A stretch of 64,000 nt of DNA from contig NZ_JBBNAC010000001.1 in NCBI RefSeq assembly GCF_037996825.1, positions 1,240,001-1,304,000 of the forward strand, given 5' to 3'. This document shows positions 1 through 7,810 of the stretch, in pieces (the stretch's first letter is position 1; the number at the start of each line of letters is the position of its first letter). The translations under genes were made by a program, and so were the position numbers. This DNA is from Bdellovibrio sp. BCCA. GTDB lineage: Bacteria > Bdellovibrionota > Bdellovibrionia > Bdellovibrionales > Bdellovibrionaceae. A model generated the notes under the pieces. The model was not told the DNA's origin. It searched no databases and was given only the letters and a program-made list of their open reading frames with translations.

Positions 1-921
1 ACCATAGACGAACGCTTGGCCCGCTGAAGGTGTGCTATTTGATACCGCGACGCCTTGAATTTTTTCAACCTTCGTTCCGGCACTTCCTGAAGTTGAAGTG
101 ACGTCTCCAGAAAGGTTGGCTGTTGCGCCAACATTATCGTCTGCCGGAGCCCAATTCGTTCCGTTGAATTTCAAAACTTTTCCCGAAGCATTTCCGGTCA
201 TAGAAACAGCGACGCCTTTGATTTTATCCACACTCGTTGCTGATTGAGTGCCAGAGACATCTCCGCTTAAAGATCCCGTAAATCCCGCAGAGCTTCCAGA
301 AATATTTCCACTCACATTGCTTCCGGAAACAGACGGTGTGGTGCACTCAAAGGTTCCAACGGGGGCGATATGTCTTAGGTATTGTCCAGCCGTACAAAGA
401 GGAACTGAAGATTTTAACAAAAAGTCCGCGGCAGAGTTGTTCCCCAGTTTTTGCGCCGACTTTGCAACAGCCGCAAAGGGGACAGCGCGAATTTCACTGT
501 CGGGAGTGATCAATCTCCAACCAACACCATCAAAGAACTGCACGCGCAACAAACGTTTGTCATCTAAAACGGGTGTGTAGGTGCCTCCGCTTTCGCAGTT
601 ATATGTCGTGGAGTTATCAAAACTGTCGAGGAGTTTAAAGCTCGGTGTTCCGGGATAAGCTTTTGTTCCCGTTCCGATGGGGACATCAAACACGCCCTTG
701 GAGTTTCTCATGTCGATGCCATTGGAAATTTCGCGGTAGATCGTGCAGGAACCCGTCGGATTGGTGATAGAAAATTCGAATTGCACGCCATTCACTTCAA
801 GAGCGGTTCCCTGAGTGTTTTGAATGCGGCCTTGATAGGTGAGAGAACCCGGAACGCCCCATACTCTCTCGACCGCCAGTAAGACCAGCAATGAATGCAC
901 CAAAAAGTTCCGAATATTCAT
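1..921 (-). CDS. Fibre/adhesin-like secreted protein, N-terminal part (candidate mosaic adhesive trimer protein); cut by window edge
   Basis: The frame is open from an ATG at 921 down to base 1, giving 307 codons with no stop, so the C-terminus lies outside the window. Residues 1-22 form a signal peptide ending in RVWG, followed by a VPGSLTYQGRIQNTQG segment that opens many Bdellovibrio fibre or 'cell wall anchor' proteins. From about residue 195 the chain turns into Gly/Ser/Thr/Asn-rich repeats; two units read LSGDVSGTQSATSVDKIKGV and a variant with VEKIQGV. This head-plus-repeat layout matches the mosaic adhesive trimer (MAT) family, whose tips bind prey surfaces. The tip and any C-terminal chaperone domain cannot be seen, so the family call is inference. 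It lies 68 bp downstream of the histidine kinase gene on the same strand. Confidence 0.75.
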   Translation of the reverse strand, partial: MNIRNFLVHSLLVLLAVERVWGVPGSLTYQGRIQNTQGTALEVNGVQFEFSITNPTGSCTIYREISNGIDMRNSKGVFDVPIGTGTKAYPGTPSFKLLDSFDNSTTYNCESGGTYTPVLDDKRLLRVQFFDGVGWRLITPDSEIRAVPFAAVAKSAQKLGNNSAADFLLKSSVPLCTAGQYLRHIAPVGTFECTTPSVSGSNVSGNISGSSAGFTGSLSGDVSGTQSATSVDKIKGVAVSMTGNASGKVLKFNGTNWAPADDNVGATANLSGDVTSTSGSAGTKVEKIQGVAVSNSTPSAGQAFVYG

Positions 922-989
922 AGAGACCTTATCGGTCTATTCCGAGGAGGCCTTCACTTTGCAAAGTTATATTGGTTCGCTGCGAGACT

Positions 990-2267
990 CTATACTGTCG
1001 TTTTAGCCAGAGGGAGTTTCAAAGTGACACGAGTACCACGAGGTTGTGTCTGTGTGGCTTTTTCTTGAGAGTGGATTTCAATCGTTCCATCCATCATCTG
1101 TAAATATTCTTTTACAAGTGGCATGCCGTAGCCAGTGCCTTTTTCTCCTTGAGTTCCAGAGCGAGTCGTTTGCGCATTGAGATTGAAGATCTGATTGAGA
1201 ATATGCTCAGGAATCCCAATGCCATAATCTTGAATTTCGATGATAACCTGTTCATCGGTCGAATACGCTTTAAGATCAATGCGATCCCCCGGATGAGAGA
1301 ACTTAATGGCGTTGTTCAAAAGATTTAATAGAACGACGTTGCTCAAGATGGTTTTTTCACCGTTGATCAACATGCGATCGCGGGAAATATCCAAAGACAG
1401 CTTGATGCCTTTTTTCTGAGCCACACCCAAGGTGCTCTCGTAGACTTCGTGCAAAACCAGGGTGAGAGAGATCGGCTTCAAAGGCAGAGCAGCTTTTCCA
1501 TCTTTAACAGATTTTAAATGCCGCACCTGCGCAAGCAGATTGTTGATATCATCCACAGCCTTTTCAATTTTTTCAAACTCCAAAGAGCTGATGCTGTTCT
1601 CGCGATCTTCTTTGGCTTTGACCAAATTGTAAGTCATCGAAGAAAGAGTGTTAGCGATGTCATGAATCAAAACGCGTAAAAGGTTCTCGATATCGAGATT
1701 TTTCTCCATGAGGCGTTTCATAAAACGTTCTTCGCCCATTATATATTGATGCGTCGTAAAGCAGGAGAAGATCAGAAAGGTGACAAGGTTAAAGAGCTTT
1801 TCTTTTCCGTAGTCGCCATAGTCTGCAATAACATTCGGTCCTAGGTCGTTGGCCTTAAGATACCAGAAAAAGATGATGATCGAAGCAACGATGAAGTAAC
1901 CCACCACGGCGCCAGGAAGTCCGATCAAAATTCCCAAGACCAAAGGAACGGCGGCAAGCCAAAAGACCCCTGGGGCGTCTCCTCCTCCGGCCGTGTAAAG
2001 CAGATAAGTGAGGAGGCTGATGGAGACAGTGCCTAGAGAGATCGCCGAGTAAAGATAGTTCTTGGTGAATTTAAGGGCTAAAGGCGGGAGCAACAAGAAA
2101 GCCAACCATCCCGGGATGAGGACAGGGTTGTATTCGGAGATTTTATATTCGAAGTTATATTTGACGATATAGACGAAAGATACAGCGACGCCAATAAAGT
2201 AAATAACTTTAAAATAGGTCAGTCGTTTTTTATACGCATCCTCAGATGTGAACTCTAAGTCATACAT
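990..2267 (-). CDS. Membrane-bound sensor histidine kinase
   Basis: The protein has 425 residues. Residues about 20-175 contain some six hydrophobic segments with no large periplasmic loop, so it is an integral-membrane sensor. Next comes the phosphoacceptor helix with His202 in LIHDIANTLSS, then a HATPase_c domain with N-box LLNNAIKFSHPGD, G1 box DYGIGIPE and G2 box GEKGTGYGMPLVKEY. These are all the elements needed for autophosphorylation. No response regulator is adjacent, so its partner is unknown. The gene precedes the fibre gene on the same strand. An inverted repeat lies just upstream. The Shine-Dalgarno for the ATG is weak, so the exact start is less certain. Confidence 0.9.
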   Translation of the reverse strand: MYDLEFTSEDAYKKRLTYFKVIYFIGVAVSFVYIVKYNFEYKISEYNPVLIPGWLAFLLLPPLALKFTKNYLYSAISLGTVSISLLTYLLYTAGGGDAPGVFWLAAVPLVLGILIGLPGAVVGYFIVASIIIFFWYLKANDLGPNVIADYGDYGKEKLFNLVTFLIFSCFTTHQYIMGEERFMKRLMEKNLDIENLLRVLIHDIANTLSSMTYNLVKAKEDRENSISSLEFEKIEKAVDDINNLLAQVRHLKSVKDGKAALPLKPISLTLVLHEVYESTLGVAQKKGIKLSLDISRDRMLINGEKTILSNVVLLNLLNNAIKFSHPGDRIDLKAYSTDEQVIIEIQDYGIGIPEHILNQIFNLNAQTTRSGTQGEKGTGYGMPLVKEYLQMMDGTIEIHSQEKATQTQPRGTRVTLKLPLAKTTV

Positions 2268-2290
2268 GGTGCCATCGTCTTCCGCTGTGT

Positions 2291-2321
2291 TTCTACTATG
2301 AATATCGGTTCTATAGTAGAA
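2291..2321. promoter_or_regulatory. 9-bp inverted repeat upstream of the histidine kinase
   Basis: TTCTACTAT (2291-2299) and ATAGTAGAA (2313-2321) are exact reverse complements separated by 13 bases, 24-54 bp before the kinase start and downstream of the J-domain gene. It could be an operator, or a weak terminator stem for the upstream gene. There is no T-run, which favours an operator. Confidence 0.4.
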
Positions 2322-2378
2322 GTACTGAGGTCATTTCAACAATGTAATCTTGTTTAGTGTCTTATATTAATACAAATT

Positions 2379-2783
2379 TCACGGCACAAGTGAGCGAAGG
2401 TTTTCATAATGGTCCTTCAGCTCAAGAAACTGCTGCACGTTGCCGCCTTGGTCGGGGTGAAGGATCATCGCTGTTTGGCGGAACGCTTTCTTAAGCTCAG
2501 AAGCCGTGAACCCCTCTGAGAAGTCATGGATCCAAGTCTTGAGGAACTCATAGGAAAGTCTTTGGGAAGCAGAGAGAGTATGCGGCTTTCTCTGAGGACG
2601 AACCTTCGGTGCTGGGTATTGTCCTCGCGGTGTTTGGAATTCTAAACGATTGATTTGTCCAAGCAAATAAGCAAGATGCAGAGGATCTGCGTGCAAGTTT
2701 GCAGAGCTATTTCCCTGGGAAGAAGAGCTTGTTTCACCCATTTTCTCTCGAAGAATTTGCTTAAAACTTGCTTGAAAACTCAT
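2379..2783 (-). CDS. J-domain (DnaJ-like) co-chaperone
   Basis: From ATG 2783 the protein has 134 residues. The C-terminal 60 residues form a J-domain: ASELKKAFRQTAMILHPDQG holds the invariant HPD that stimulates DnaK-type ATPases. The N-terminal half is polar and Ser-rich with no zinc-finger or client-binding domain, so this is a type III J-protein. A longer frame runs back to a TTG at 2972, but that extension is low-complexity translation of the purine-rich intergenic stretch and lacks a ribosome site; AAGAAAGG lies directly before ATG 2783. It is divergent from the SWIB gene. Confidence 0.75.
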   Translation of the reverse strand: MSFQASFKQILREKMGETSSSSQGNSSANLHADPLHLAYLLGQINRLEFQTPRGQYPAPKVRPQRKPHTLSASQRLSYEFLKTWIHDFSEGFTASELKKAFRQTAMILHPDQGGNVQQFLELKDHYENLRSLVP

Positions 2784-2848
2784 GCCTTTCTTATCGGTTG
2801 CACCCTCAATCTCCTCAGTCCAGAAGGGGTTTTTCCATCGAGAAATGG

Positions 2849-2885
2849 CCCTTTTTCCTAGGGAAAAGGGGGTGTTTGGGAGGGG
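2849..2885 (+). promoter_or_regulatory. Near-palindrome followed by a G-quadruplex-type G-run cluster
   Basis: Bases 2849-2870 form an imperfect palindrome centred on CCTAGG with CCCTTTT and AAAAGGG arms. It runs straight into four G-runs at 2861-2885 spaced by loops of 4, 7 and 1 bases, which satisfies the usual G3+N1-7 quadruplex rule on the plus strand. Another GAGGGAAAA unit follows. The cluster lies between the J-domain and SWIB genes. Its function is unknown. Confidence 0.5.
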
Positions 2886-2964
2886 AAAAGCCAGTTTTCC
2901 GAGGGAAAAACGGGGTAAATCTGCTTCCAGTGCGAAAAAAAAATGATTTAGCATGCATTTTTTT

Positions 2965-2993
2965 TTGGACAAACGCCTCGACTTAGATACACA
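2965..2993 (+). promoter_or_regulatory. Possible sigma-70-type promoter of the SWIB gene
   Basis: TTGGAC at 2965-2970 is followed after 17 bases by TACACA at 2988-2993. The -35 is good and the -10 poor. The position gives a 5' leader of about 45 nt before ATG 3044, which has the strong ribosome site CGGAGGAA. The assignment is tentative. Confidence 0.35.
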
Positions 2994-3043
2994 CTAAGCT
3001 CATTCGTATAAACGAGACTAAAAACCTAACGGAGGAATTTAGA

Positions 3044-3433
3044 ATGGCAAAAGCTAAGAAAGCTACTACTAAGAAAGCTGCAGCTAAAAAAGCTGCTCCA
3101 AAAAAAGCTGCTAAGAAAGCCGCAGCTCCAAAAAAAGCAGCTGCTAAAAAAGCAGCAGCTCCAAAAAAAGCTAAGTCTGCTCGCAAACCAAATGCAGCAT
3201 TCATGAAAGCTTTGACTCCATCTGCAGCTTTGGCAGCAGTTGTTGGCGCTTCTCCACTTCCACGCACTGAAGTTGTTAAAAAACTTTGGGCATACATCAA
3301 GAAGAACGGTCTTCAAGATGCTAAGAACAAAAGAAACATCAATGCTGATGCAAAACTTAAAGAAGTTTTCGGCGGCAAAACTACAGTTTCTATGTTCGAC
3401 ATGACTAAACTTGTTTCTAAGCACTTGAAATAG
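3044..3433 (+). CDS. SWIB/MDM2-domain protein with histone H1-like Lys/Ala tail
   Basis: The 129-residue protein has two parts. Residues 1-47 are almost only Lys, Ala and Pro in AAAKKAAPKKAA-type repeats, like the DNA-condensing tail of histone H1. Residues about 50-129 form a SWIB domain, with conserved PLPRTEVVKKLWAYIKKNGL and NINADAKLKEVF segments and the end SMFDMTKLVSKHL. It is expected to bind DNA in the nucleoid. Bacterial SWIB proteins are known in Chlamydiae and Bdellovibrionota; their exact role is not established. ATG 3044 has a strong CGGAGGAA site, and a terminator follows. Confidence 0.9.
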   Translation: MAKAKKATTKKAAAKKAAPKKAAKKAAAPKKAAAKKAAAPKKAKSARKPNAAFMKALTPSAALAAVVGASPLPRTEVVKKLWAYIKKNGLQDAKNKRNINADAKLKEVFGGKTTVSMFDMTKLVSKHLK

Positions 3434-3466
3434 TCTTAGAATCAGTTTTAAAGCTGAACAAGATTC

Positions 3467-3492
3467 AAAAGCCTGGGGAAACCCGGGCTTTT
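3467..3492 (+). terminator. Rho-independent terminator after the SWIB gene
   Basis: AAAAGCC-T-GGG pairs with CCC-G-GGCTTTT around a short AAA-type loop, with an A-tract on one side and a T-tract on the other. It begins 33 bp after the SWIB stop codon. Confidence 0.85.
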
Positions 3493-3548
3493 GTTATTTC
3501 TGAGCCCCGTCTCATCGGTGTTTTGGCCTATCCAACCCAAGGTCGCTG

Positions 3549-3557
3549 TGTTATAAA
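3549..3557 (+). promoter_or_regulatory. Extended -10 promoter of map, leaderless arrangement
   Basis: TG-T-TATAAA is an extended -10 element ending 8 bases before ATG 3566. No Shine-Dalgarno lies in between, so transcription should begin at or within two bases of the start codon. No good -35 is seen at the right distance. Confidence 0.6.
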
Positions 3558-3565
3558 TCCCCTCT

Positions 3566-4330
3566 ATGGGAATCAAGCCTCTGTCTTTAGAAGAAATCAA
3601 AAAAATGACTCGTGCCTGCCGTATCGCGGCCGATACTTTGACCTACCTTGATAAGTACATCAAAATCGGCATGACGACGAACGAGATCGATCAACTCTGC
3701 AATGACTTTATGATGAGCAAAGGCGCGAAGTCCGCTTGTTTGGGATATCATGGATATCCTAAGTACACTTGCACTTCGGTGAATGAAGTGGTCTGCCACG
3801 GTGTTCCTGATGATAAAACGGTTCTTCAAGACGGCGACATCATCAACGTTGACGTAACAGCTTGGATTGATGGTTTCTTCGGTGACACGTCAAAAATGTA
3901 TATGATTGGTGATGTTTCTGAAGACGCGAAAGATCTTGTCGAGACCGCTCGCATGGCTCGTGATCGTGGGATCGAAGCGATCACTCCCAACGGTTGGACC
4001 GGAGACATTGGCTTTGAAACCAATAAACTTGTAACCCGTAAGGGCTATACCACCGTAAAAGAGATCGGCGGCCACGGCGTTGGACGAATCTTCCACGAAG
4101 AACCCTTCGTGCCCTCTTTCGGTAAAAAGGGCAAGGGCGACCGTTTAGTTCCTTTTCACTGCATCACGGTAGAACCGATGGTCAACCAAGGAACTGACGA
4201 GATCATCGAATACGCAATCCCTGGATCGAGCATTAAGTACTATCATACTGCGGATGGTCTATTATCCGCACAGTTTGAACATACGGTACTTGTGACAGAT
4301 ACTGGATACGAAATTTTAACATTACCTTAG
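3566..4330 (+). CDS. map: Methionine aminopeptidase, type I
   Basis: It removes the initiator Met from nascent cytosolic proteins. The 254 residues cover the whole pita-bread fold. All expected active-site residues are visible: His78 (VCHGVP), the metal ligands Asp96 (NVDV), Asp107 (GDTS), His170 (GGHGVGRIFHEEP), Glu203 (TVEP) and Glu238 (QFEHT), and His177. There is no SEC-C-type N-terminal zinc extension. The start lacks a Shine-Dalgarno and sits just after an extended -10 box, so the mRNA is probably leaderless. ahcY follows after 24 bp on the same strand and is probably cotranscribed. Confidence 0.95.
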   Translation: MGIKPLSLEEIKKMTRACRIAADTLTYLDKYIKIGMTTNEIDQLCNDFMMSKGAKSACLGYHGYPKYTCTSVNEVVCHGVPDDKTVLQDGDIINVDVTAWIDGFFGDTSKMYMIGDVSEDAKDLVETARMARDRGIEAITPNGWTGDIGFETNKLVTRKGYTTVKEIGGHGVGRIFHEEPFVPSFGKKGKGDRLVPFHCITVEPMVNQGTDEIIEYAIPGSSIKYYHTADGLLSAQFEHTVLVTDTGYEILTLP

Positions 4331-4354
4331 AAAACAACCAAAGGATCAATATCA

Positions 4355-5761
4355 ATGTCACTAACGACAACGAACGGAAAATCCGCTATGAAAAAAAATG
4401 TAAAAGCAGCTCCAGCAAAATCTGCAGTTAAATTGCCTTCTGGCGATTTCAAAGTTTGCAAAGAAGCGATGGAGAGCCAAGAAGTTTTCGATAAATTGGC
4501 AAAATGGGGTCGTGAAGAAATCAAGATCGCCGAAACTGAAATGCCAGGTTTGATGTCTCTTCGTAAAGAGTTCAAAAAATCTCAACCACTTAAAGGTGCA
4601 AAAATCGCGGGTTGCCTTCATATGACAATCCAAACGGCGGTTTTGATCGAGACTCTTATCGAGCTTGGTGCTGAAATCCGTTGGTCTTCATGCAATATCT
4701 TCTCAACTCAAGATCACGCAGCAGTTGCTATGGCAGCAGCAGGCATCCCAGTATTTGCTTGGAAAGGTTTGACTGAAGAAGAATTCAACTGGTGCATCGA
4801 ACAGACAATCGTAGGTTGGGGCAAAGAAGGCTTCAACATGATCCTTGACGACGGTGGCGATTTGACAAACATGATGCATGAGCCACGTTTCGCTAAAGAA
4901 TTGAAAAAGATCATCGGTATCTCTGAAGAGACAACAACAGGTGTTCACAATCTTGAAGTGATGTTGAAAAACGGAAAATTGAAAGTTCCAGCGATCAATA
5001 TCAATGACTCTGTAACAAAATCTAAATTCGACAACTTGTACGGCTGCCGCGAATCTTTGGCAGACGGTATCAAGCGTGCTACTGACGTGATGGTGGCTGG
5101 TAAAATCTGCGTTGTTGCAGGTTACGGCGATGTAGGTAAAGGTTCTGCGCACTCATTGCGTGGTCTTGGTGCCCGCGTTCTTATCACTGAAATCGATCCT
5201 ATCTGCGCGCTTCAAGCGGCGATGGAAGGTTTTGAAGTAACGACGATGGATGAAGCTGCAAAGATCGGTGATATCTTCGTAACAGCAACAGGCTGCTGCG
5301 ATATCATCACTGACAAGCACTTCAACTCTATGAAGAACAACGCGATCGTGTGCAACATCGGTCACTTCGATATCGAAATCGATATGGCTTGGTTGAACAA
5401 GAACTCAAAAATCCGCGAAGTAAAACCACAAGTAGACATCCACACTTTGAAAAACGGCAAACAAGTGATCATCCTTGCTAAAGGCCGTTTGGTGAATTTG
5501 GGTTGCGCAACTGGACATCCAAGCTTCGTGATGAGTAACTCATTCTCGAATCAAGTTTTGGCGCAAATGGAACTTTTCAACAACCGTGATAAGTACCAAG
5601 ACATCGCTGTCTACCGTTTGCCTAAGCACCTTGATGAGAAAGTGGCGGCTCTTCATCTCGAAAAACTTGGTGTTAAGCTGACTAAGTTGACTTCTAAGCA
5701 GGCTAAATACTTGCACACAAGTCCTAACGGTCCGTTCAAGCCGGAACACTATCGTTACTAA
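4355..5761 (+). CDS. ahcY: Adenosylhomocysteinase (S-adenosylhomocysteine hydrolase)
   Basis: It converts S-adenosylhomocysteine to adenosine and homocysteine, keeping methyltransferases free of product inhibition. The 468-residue protein has the substrate segment [11 protein letters not shown], the catalytic [11 protein letters not shown] region near residue 217, the NAD-binding [10 protein letters not shown] near residue 255, and the usual C-terminus ending in KPEHYRY. The first 25 residues are Lys/Ala-rich and go beyond the family core, so an internal ATG at 4388 cannot be ruled out. A SAH riboswitch would not fit in the 24-bp gap to map. Confidence 0.96.
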   Translation: MSLTTTNGKSAMKKNVKAAPAKSAVKLPSGDFKVCKEAMESQEVFDKLAKWGREEIKIAETEMPGLMSLRKEFKKSQPLKGAKIAGCLHMTIQTAVLIETLIELGAEIRWSSCNIFSTQDHAAVAMAAAGIPVFAWKGLTEEEFNWCIEQTIVGWGKEGFNMILDDGGDLTNMMHEPRFAKELKKIIGISEETTTGVHNLEVMLKNGKLKVPAININDSVTKSKFDNLYGCRESLADGIKRATDVMVAGKICVVAGYGDVGKGSAHSLRGLGARVLITEIDPICALQAAMEGFEVTTMDEAAKIGDIFVTATGCCDIITDKHFNSMKNNAIVCNIGHFDIEIDMAWLNKNSKIREVKPQVDIHTLKNGKQVIILAKGRLVNLGCATGHPSFVMSNSFSNQVLAQMELFNNRDKYQDIAVYRLPKHLDEKVAALHLEKLGVKLTKLTSKQAKYLHTSPNGPFKPEHYRY

Positions 5762-5769
5762 TCTAACCC

Positions 5770-5951
5770 GCTTTGGGTCTTAGAGGGGGCTGTGCTGCTG
5801 GCAAAACGCTCAGACAGTCCTCGCGCTTTGGGGAGCCGTGCTGGCTCCCTTTTTTTTATTTTCTTTAGTCTTCTGATTTCTACTGCATTTCTTTCTTGGC
5901 GCTGCGGAACTCGGTTTTGCCAGCAGCACAGCCCCCTCTAAGACCCAAAGC
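5770..5951. repeat. 38-bp perfect inverted repeat with 106-bp spacer
   Basis: The left arm at 5770-5807 and the right arm at 5914-5951 are exact reverse complements over 38 bases; the match fails one base beyond each end. A terminator hairpin lies between the arms. The arms are far longer than a terminator stem and the pair resembles two inverted copies of a short dispersed element (REP/BIME- or MITE-like). There is no transposase and no obvious target-site duplication. Confidence 0.85.
5831..5857 (+). terminator. Rho-independent terminator after ahcY
   Basis: GGGAGCC and GGCTCCC form a perfect 7-bp stem around GTGCT, followed by eight T residues. It lies 70 bp after the ahcY stop, inside the spacer of the 38-bp inverted repeat. 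Confidence 0.9.
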
Positions 5952-6070
5952 TGGAGATTTTAACTTTAGGGTTTGGTGAAGGGTCTTTGGAGTGTGCGCG
6001 AGTTTGCGCGTGGAAGGACTTCAACTTTCTTTCGTTTTGCGCTTTGGGATCTGGCGCCCTGGCGGCGCGT

Positions 6071-7204
6071 TTATTTTTTTAGATTGAACGGGACTTTGGC
6101 TAAGAGTTTTCCGTTCACCATTATTTCTAGATAGTGTGTTCCCGGGTAGTACACTCTTGTGGTTACTGGTTTGAATGAATGTTTCTTTTTTATTGGTAAG
6201 ACTTCTTTTGTTTTTAGGCTTTTTGTTGTTAGCTTAAAAACTTTCGGGCTTGTTTCGCCGTTGGATTTTTTGTGGTGGATTAAATAGTCTACCATGATTT
6301 GAGCGGCGGCTGTGCTTGCTAAATCAAACGAGAATTCTAGGTGTTCGCCGATGCGGATTTCTTTTTTCTCTAGCTTTAAATTTTTGACTTCGACTTTGCC
6401 TTTGTTTTCAAAGCCCAAAAGTTTTAGTGCTTCTGGATGGCCTTTTTTTAGAAGTGTTCTTAAGGCGTGTCTGACGATCCAATCGATTTTTGGTTTTTGT
6501 TTTGCTGGCGCTTCCTTCAACCATTTTTGTGCAGTTTTAATTGCAATCGCCGGATGATCTTTTGAGATGTCATTCAAATGGTTGGCTACGGATTTTCTTA
6601 CGTACAATTCGTCGTCGTATTTTAGTTTTTCTAGAAGTTCAATTGTTGGAGTTGGGTCTTTGATGAAAGATCTCAACTGTTCACCCCACGGCAATCTTGG
6701 TCTTGAACCTTCTGAAACCAAACGTCTTACGTGATGGCTGGGATCTTTGGTCCACTTGTGCAGAACTTTTAATGTCTTTGCTTCTTCTTGAATCAAGAAG
6801 GGGCGGATGGCGAATTCGGCTGTGAATTTTTGTGTGAACTCGTGCAACGCTTTCATCGATTCGTCGAAATCTTTTAATCCGTATCTATGCACGTATTCTG
6901 TGAAGGCCCAGAGATCAAAACCTTTTAAGGGTTCTACTTTGGGAGCTGGTTTTGCTGTGGCGTCGATAAGAATATCTAGGGCTGTTGTGTAATCCTGTGG
7001 CAGGTGCTCTTTTAAAAAATCGCAGATCAACTTCATTCTGGGTTTCATTTCCAGAGCGGGGAGTTGGCTGCTTAATTTATTAAAAGCTTTGCTGTCAAAT
7101 TCCGGATAATGAAATGCGATATGCTTTGCTATGCGGGCCACGAGACCGGCATTGATCCAGTTTTTAAATGCTGATTCCGTTTCGATCTCGTTTTTTTGTG
7201 GCAT
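6071..7204 (-). CDS. alkC: DNA glycosylase AlkC-like, HEAT-like repeats plus C-terminal Ig-like domain
   Basis: The 377-residue protein begins with an alpha-helical HEAT-like repeat region (about residues 10-260), including the motif ALEMKPRMKLICDFL and repeated helices such as YDDELYVRKSVANHLNDISK. It ends with a beta-rich Ig-like segment (about 270-377). Family members excise alkylated bases such as 3-methyladenine without flipping them out; in characterised AlkC the Ig-like domain contributes to DNA binding. It starts 6 bp after the orn stop codon, so the two genes should share a transcript. The family call rests on domain layout rather than a named catalytic residue. Confidence 0.8.
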   Translation of the reverse strand: MPQKNEIETESAFKNWINAGLVARIAKHIAFHYPEFDSKAFNKLSSQLPALEMKPRMKLICDFLKEHLPQDYTTALDILIDATAKPAPKVEPLKGFDLWAFTEYVHRYGLKDFDESMKALHEFTQKFTAEFAIRPFLIQEEAKTLKVLHKWTKDPSHHVRRLVSEGSRPRLPWGEQLRSFIKDPTPTIELLEKLKYDDELYVRKSVANHLNDISKDHPAIAIKTAQKWLKEAPAKQKPKIDWIVRHALRTLLKKGHPEALKLLGFENKGKVEVKNLKLEKKEIRIGEHLEFSFDLASTAAAQIMVDYLIHHKKSNGETSPKVFKLTTKSLKTKEVLPIKKKHSFKPVTTRVYYPGTHYLEIMVNGKLLAKVPFNLKK

Positions 7205-7210
7205 AGGTTC

Positions 7211-7732
7211 TTAGAATTTCAATTTGTCGCAGTACGCGCGAAGTTCTTGAATGCTCTCACGGATGTCATCAAGCGCACGGTGTTTGTTGGCTTTTTGATA
7301 TACGTAATTGAATTTGTTGTTGATGATCACTTTCCATGAAGACACGTCCACCATGCGATAGTGCAAGCGTGGAGAAAGATCCTTCATGTACTTATCAATG
7401 AAAAGACGATCCTGCATGATCGAGTTTCCCGCAAGCACCGGGCGATCTTTTGGATCTGGAAAATGTTTTTTCACCATGTCGACAAGCTTTGCTTCGACTT
7501 GATCTGGGTCCATGCCGAAAGGAACTTTTGCGGTGAGACCCGATTTCTTGTGGTGCTCTGTATTCCACGCATCCATGGCGTCTAAATACTTTTGCGGTTG
7601 TTTAACAACGGTTTCAAATGTGTCGAGCTCTTTAAAGTTTAAATCAGTAACGATAGCTGCAACTTCGATGATCACTTCTTTTTCGACATCGAGACCTGTC
7701 ATCTCCATATCGAGCCAAAAAAGTTTCTGCAT
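7211..7732 (-). CDS. orn: Oligoribonuclease
   Basis: This 3'-5' exonuclease degrades RNA dinucleotides and pGpG, and so finishes RNA turnover and cyclic-di-GMP breakdown. The 173-residue protein is a full-length DEDDh enzyme: Asp8 and Glu10 in WLDMEMTG, Asp108 in MQDRLFIDKY, His151 in HRALDDI, with the last Asp just after. Cyclic-di-GMP governs lifestyle choice in Bdellovibrio, so removal of pGpG may matter here (inference). AGGA lies 8 nt before the ATG. alkC follows 6 bp downstream. Confidence 0.96.
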   Translation of the reverse strand: MQKLFWLDMEMTGLDVEKEVIIEVAAIVTDLNFKELDTFETVVKQPQKYLDAMDAWNTEHHKKSGLTAKVPFGMDPDQVEAKLVDMVKKHFPDPKDRPVLAGNSIMQDRLFIDKYMKDLSPRLHYRMVDVSSWKVIINNKFNYVYQKANKHRALDDIRESIQELRAYCDKLKF

Positions 7733-7810
7733 GAGGAAATCCTATTCTAGGGTCTTTGACCCGAAACTTCCTCTATGATGATGGATTTAAGGTGTAAAAG
7801 ACAAGAAGGT

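Larger units (their letters stand above)
5762..6070. other. Intergenic region between ahcY and alkC, without a gene
   Basis: This 309-bp stretch lies between two converging genes. It holds a 38-bp perfect inverted repeat, a plus-strand terminator between the arms, and about 120 bp of G/T-rich sequence in which I see no feature. Confidence 0.7.

Noticed and set aside
2655..2986. Plus-strand frames of 68 and 72 codons before the SWIB gene
   Set aside because: They overlap the J-domain gene or the purine-rich intergenic sequence, have no family match and no ribosome site.
3044..3181. Tandem repeat in the Lys/Ala tail as a separate repeat element
   Set aside because: The repetition follows from the protein's KKAAA-type composition and needs no separate DNA element.
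2983..3424. Long minus-strand frames (105 and 132 codons) opposite the SWIB gene
   Set aside because: They are the reverse of the Lys/Ala repeat codons and give low-complexity Phe/Ala/Ser/Cys sequence with no ribosome site. The plus-strand SWIB frame is certain.
4331..4354. SAH riboswitch before ahcY
   Set aside because: Only 24 bp separate map and ahcY, too short for a SAH riboswitch.
4703..5152. 149-codon minus-strand frame inside ahcY
   Set aside because: It is antisense to the highly conserved NAD-binding domain and has no protein features of its own.
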